Positions 5,791 to 7,054 of a DNA stretch of 7,054 nucleotides are shown here, one piece after another. Positions within the stretch are counted from its first letter, which is position 1; every line of letters begins with the position of its first letter. A model generated the notes under the pieces. The model did not search any database. It was not told the DNA's origin and saw nothing but the letters and a program-made list of their open reading frames with translations. The position numbers and the translations under genes are program-made. The stretch lies in NCBI RefSeq assembly GCF_029167205.1, contig NZ_JARFPL010000064.1, positions 1 to 7,054 on the forward strand. Direction: 5' to 3'. The stretch is from Methanocrinis alkalitolerans (GTDB taxonomy: Archaea; Halobacteriota; Methanosarcinia; Methanotrichales; Methanotrichaceae).

Positions 5791-5802
5791 AAAATAGGTT
5801 AT
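5791..5802 (+). promoter_or_regulatory. Possible second BRE/TATA element in the glyA/PUA divergent region
   Basis: AAAATAGGTTAT on the plus strand matches the AAA-x2/3-GTTAT layout of the small-gene promoters. It would start a leader of about 50 nt before the PUA gene. The same bases read on the minus strand (CCTATTTTG) are the only TATA-like stretch at a usable distance from glyA, so direction is uncertain. The small hairpin GGGGC-GAA-GCCCC (5813-5825) lies in the predicted leader. Confidence 0.25.
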
Positions 5803-5850
5803 GGTGGTATTTGGGGCGAAGCCCCCCCCGAACCGCAGCCGCTCCGGCAG

Positions 5851-5860
5851 CCTTTTTAAT
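5851..5860 (+). promoter_or_regulatory. TATA box of the PUA-domain gene
   Basis: CCTTTTTAAT ends 23 nt before the ATG at 5884. This spacing predicts a leaderless start at 5884 and makes the ATG at 5863, only two bases after the box, unlikely to lie on the transcript. Confidence 0.45.
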
Positions 5861-5883
5861 CCATGAGGCCAGAGTCGGAGCCG

Positions 5884-6339
5884 ATGCTAAAACGGGCGAG
5901 GATGATAGCCGACCTCCAGTTCGGCCGCGGCTGCGGTCGCGCCCTCTTCGGGGAGGATACGACCTTCATGCTATCGAATACCGGAAGGCTGAGGCACCTT
6001 TACCTTGACGGCGAGAGGACGGCGACGGTGAGGGCGAGGGACGGTCTCCTCACCTTGAGCGCCTCGGGGGCGAAGCTCCTCTACGACTTTCTCCCTGCCC
6101 CAAGACAACGGGTCGTCGTCATGAACGACGTCGCCCCTTACGTTGCCCGTGGCGGGACCGCCTTTGCAAAGCACGTCGTCGGCGTCGACCCCGATATCAG
6201 GGCAGGGGAGGAGGTGCTGGTCGTCGACGAGGACGGAAGGCTCATCGCCACCGGAAGGGCCGTCCTCTCGCCGGAGGAGATGATGGAGCTGCGCCGGGGT
6301 GCCGCGGTGATCGTCAGGTCCGGCCAGGAAGAGGAGTGA
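5884..6339 (+). CDS. PUA-domain RNA-binding protein related to archaeosine transglycosylase C-termini
   Basis: The 151 residues (from ATG 5884) have an N-terminal part with MIADLQFGRGCGRALFG, a start shared by a small archaeal family of predicted tRNA-ribosyltransferase-like PUA proteins. The C-terminal PUA domain covers roughly residues 75-148: RVVVMNDVAPYVARGG, FAKHVVGVDPDIRAGEEV and VDEDGRLIATGRAVLSPEEM, the order seen in the RNA-binding tail of archaeosine tRNA-guanine transglycosylase. No catalytic transglycosylase domain is present, so it probably only binds RNA, perhaps tRNA or rRNA; the target is not known. An in-frame ATG at 5863 adds seven residues (MRPESEP), but a TATA box sits right in front of it; the box spacing and the family N-terminus favour 5884. 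The gene diverges from glyA. Confidence 0.82.
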   Translation: MLKRARMIADLQFGRGCGRALFGEDTTFMLSNTGRLRHLYLDGERTATVRARDGLLTLSASGAKLLYDFLPAPRQRVVVMNDVAPYVARGGTAFAKHVVGVDPDIRAGEEVLVVDEDGRLIATGRAVLSPEEMMELRRGAAVIVRSGQEEE

Positions 6340-6392
6340 TTCCGGGTGCGCTACAGATACGCGAAACGGTTGCCAGCCATGGCAGCGACGAC

Positions 6393-6405
6393 GATAACTT
6401 ATAAG
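6393..6405 (+). promoter_or_regulatory. TATA box of the 86-residue membrane protein gene
   Basis: GATAACTTATAAG contains the perfect palindrome CTTATAAG (6398-6405), ending 24 nt before the ATG at 6430. The spacing again predicts a leaderless or nearly leaderless mRNA. Confidence 0.55.
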
Positions 6406-6429
6406 TAAACGGCCGCGAAATTTCGAGCC

Positions 6430-6690
6430 ATGTTTCCCTCTGCTTTACCCCCCAACCCTCTGATCCTGGTGGGGATGGTCCTGATCTCTGCTGGGATCCT
6501 ATACACCCTCGTATCCGCCCGGGCGGGGGTCGTTCTCATGGGACTTGGCACCGTCTCGACGGGTATCTTCCTCTTCACCATCGTTCCGAACGCCTTGGAC
6601 CCCATGGCCCTCTTCTTCAACGGCCTTATGGTCTTATGCGGCCTATGGATGGTGGACGTCGGGGCCAGAACCTCCGGCTCCTGGCGATAA
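6430..6690 (+). CDS. Small integral membrane protein of unknown function
   Basis: The 86 residues form about three hydrophobic segments (11-28, 31-53, 60-77), with Arg31 between the first two and a basic end (RTSGSWR). I do not recognise the family. The layout 'GILYTLVSARAGVVLMGLGTV...PNALDPMALFFNGLM' faintly recalls NuoK/MnhC subunits of complex I and Mrp antiporters, but the key membrane glutamate of NuoK is absent (GLGTV instead of GLEI), so I do not assign it. The coding frame is backed by a strong TATA box at leaderless spacing, GC-rich codons like its neighbours and the consistent membrane character. The 90-nt gap from the PUA gene and its own promoter suggest separate transcription. 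The stop is only two bases before the tRNA promoter. Confidence 0.65.
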   Translation: MFPSALPPNPLILVGMVLISAGILYTLVSARAGVVLMGLGTVSTGIFLFTIVPNALDPMALFFNGLMVLCGLWMVDVGARTSGSWR

Positions 6691-6700
6691 CCTTTATATG
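6691..6700 (+). promoter_or_regulatory. TATA box of tRNA-Pro
   Basis: CCTTTATATG is close to the methanogen box A consensus and ends 27 nt before the mature tRNA 5' end, so transcription would start a few bases upstream of the tRNA. Confidence 0.65.
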
Positions 6701-6727
6701 GATGATCTGCGTCCAGGAATCCGCAGC

Positions 6728-6800
6728 GGGGCCATAGGGTAGCCTGGTATCCCACAGGACTGGGGGTCCTGTAACCGGCGTTCAAATCGCCGTGGCCCCA
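6728..6800 (+). tRNA. tRNA-Pro (anticodon GGG)
   Basis: The 73 bases fold into a complete cloverleaf. The acceptor stem GGGGCCA/TGGCCCC has seven perfect pairs and discriminator A6800. The D stem is GGG/CCC (6737-6739 with 6751-6753). The anticodon stem CAGGA/TCCTG encloses loop CTGGGGG with anticodon GGG at 6762-6764. The variable loop is short, and the T stem CGGCG/CGCCG has loop TTCAAAT. GGG reads proline codons CCC and CCU. There is no intron, and the CCA end is not encoded (TAT follows), so it must be added by CCA-adding enzyme. Confidence 0.97.
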
Positions 6801-6823
6801 TATTATCGATCCTCCGGTGTCGA

Positions 6824-6828
6824 TTTTT
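6824..6828 (+). terminator. T-run terminator after tRNA-Pro
   Basis: A TTTTT run 24 nt beyond the tRNA 3' end is the first T-rich signal on the plus strand and the natural archaeal termination site for this transcript. It has no hairpin of note. Confidence 0.35.
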
Positions 6829-6872
6829 CGGAAGCAATTTACCCAGCACGTTACAGGACTTTGTCCTCTGGT

Positions 6873-6897
6873 CGCTTCAGGAGCGAAAAATGAAGCG
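6873..6897 (+). other. Hairpin covering a ribosome binding site and start codon
   Basis: CGCTTCA (6873-6879) pairs perfectly with TGAAGCG (6891-6897), extendable by two wobble pairs. The 11-nt loop carries most of an AGGAG ribosome binding site, and the stem covers the last two bases of an ATG at 6890. A smaller hairpin, AGGAC-TTT-GTCCT (6855-6867), lies just upstream. The fold could limit translation of the ORF at 6890; this is inference from pairing alone. Confidence 0.3.
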
Positions 6898-6979
6898 GTT
6901 GGATATCGACTGGAACGTTCACAATAAAGGCTCCTCGCTGTTTTGTGTGGGTGGATTTAAGGGATCGCCAATCCTGTAG
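6890..6979 (+). CDS. Possible 29-residue ORF
   Basis: ATG 6890 is preceded by AGGAG (6879-6883) at six bases and opens 29 codons to TAG at 6977-6979, beginning MKRLDIDWNVHNKGSS and ending FKGSPIL. The same frame is open upstream to at least the tRNA end, so the stretch could instead be the remnant of a longer protein. The sequence is not recognised and has no membrane segment. Only the ribosome binding site and the open frame support it, so it may not be a gene. Confidence 0.22.
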   Translation: MKRLDIDWNVHNKGSSLFCVGGFKGSPIL

Positions 6980-7027
6980 CTTGGTCCCAATAACTTCATG
7001 ACTGCCGGGAATAGGGAGGATCATGAT

Positions 7028-7054
7028 ATGTATCGCTACGTGCTGACTCAGGAA
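7028..7054 (+). CDS. Start of an unidentified gene running off the right edge
   Basis: GGGAGG (7014-7019) lies eight bases before ATG 7028, which opens a frame reading MYRYVLTQE to the window end. Another ATG at 7023 closes after seven codons. Nine residues do not allow identification, and the call rests on the ribosome binding site and position only. Confidence 0.35.

Noticed and set aside
5813..5825. GGGGC-GAA-GCCCC hairpin as a terminator
   Set aside because: The stem is only five pairs, no T-run follows on either strand, and it sits between divergent genes where no transcript should end.
1..7054. CRISPR array, long direct repeats or a replication origin
   Set aside because: No regularly spaced repeats, origin-like repeat clusters or Cdc6/Orc gene were seen by eye; the only repeated units found are the three diverged protein genes and their short promoter words.

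Overview
The window looks like chromosomal DNA from a GC-rich methanogenic archaeon, most likely of the Methanothrix (Methanosaeta) type in the Methanosarcinales. The signs are: an archaeal-type tyrosyl-tRNA synthetase; a DUF2121-like protein, a family I know mainly from methanogens; a glyA-folD pair of the kind found in folate-using Methanosarcinales; a MobA-like molybdenum cofactor guanylyltransferase; archaeal BRE/TATA promoters; and an archaeal tRNA-Pro without encoded CCA. The species assignment is an inference.

Left edge (1-555): an AT-rich block (18 G+C in 60 bases at 241-300). It starts with the last 35 codons of a probable transposase, followed directly by the 5'-truncated remnant of a HEPN-type (Apea-like) protein with an intact R-x4-H motif. 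A T-rich hairpin closes the block. From there to the tRNA the DNA is GC-rich (40 G+C in 60 bases at 4981-5040).

Housekeeping core: tyrS lies on the minus strand (562-1515) with a TTG start and a GGTGAT ribosome binding site. To its right on the plus strand are three tandem, paralogous, very small membrane proteins (1666-1932, 1989-2171, 2264-2446). Each has its own BRE/TATA-like element 24-25 nt before its ATG, which suggests leaderless mRNAs. The third overlaps the 3' end of a convergent minus-strand operon by 80 nt.

That operon reads glyA (5744-4500), folD (4503-3652), a DUF2121-like protein (3625-3032), then a mobA-like gene (3056-2367). The genes are joined by a 4-nt ATGA overlap, a 26-nt gap and a 25-nt overlap. 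GlyA and FolD together take C1 units from serine to methylene- and then methenyl/formyl-tetrahydrofolate. MobA would make guanylylated molybdopterin or its tungsten analogue, for example for formylmethanofuran dehydrogenase. The DUF2121 protein has no known function, but its N-terminus resembles an Ntn-hydrolase (proteasome/HslV) nucleophile region.

Right side: a PUA-domain RNA-binding protein diverges from glyA. It is followed by an 86-residue membrane protein and a tRNA-Pro(GGG), each with a clear TATA box. After the tRNA the GC content falls (27 of 60 at 6901-6960). This stretch holds a short T-run, two hairpins, a possible 29-codon ORF and the likely start of a gene that runs off the edge.
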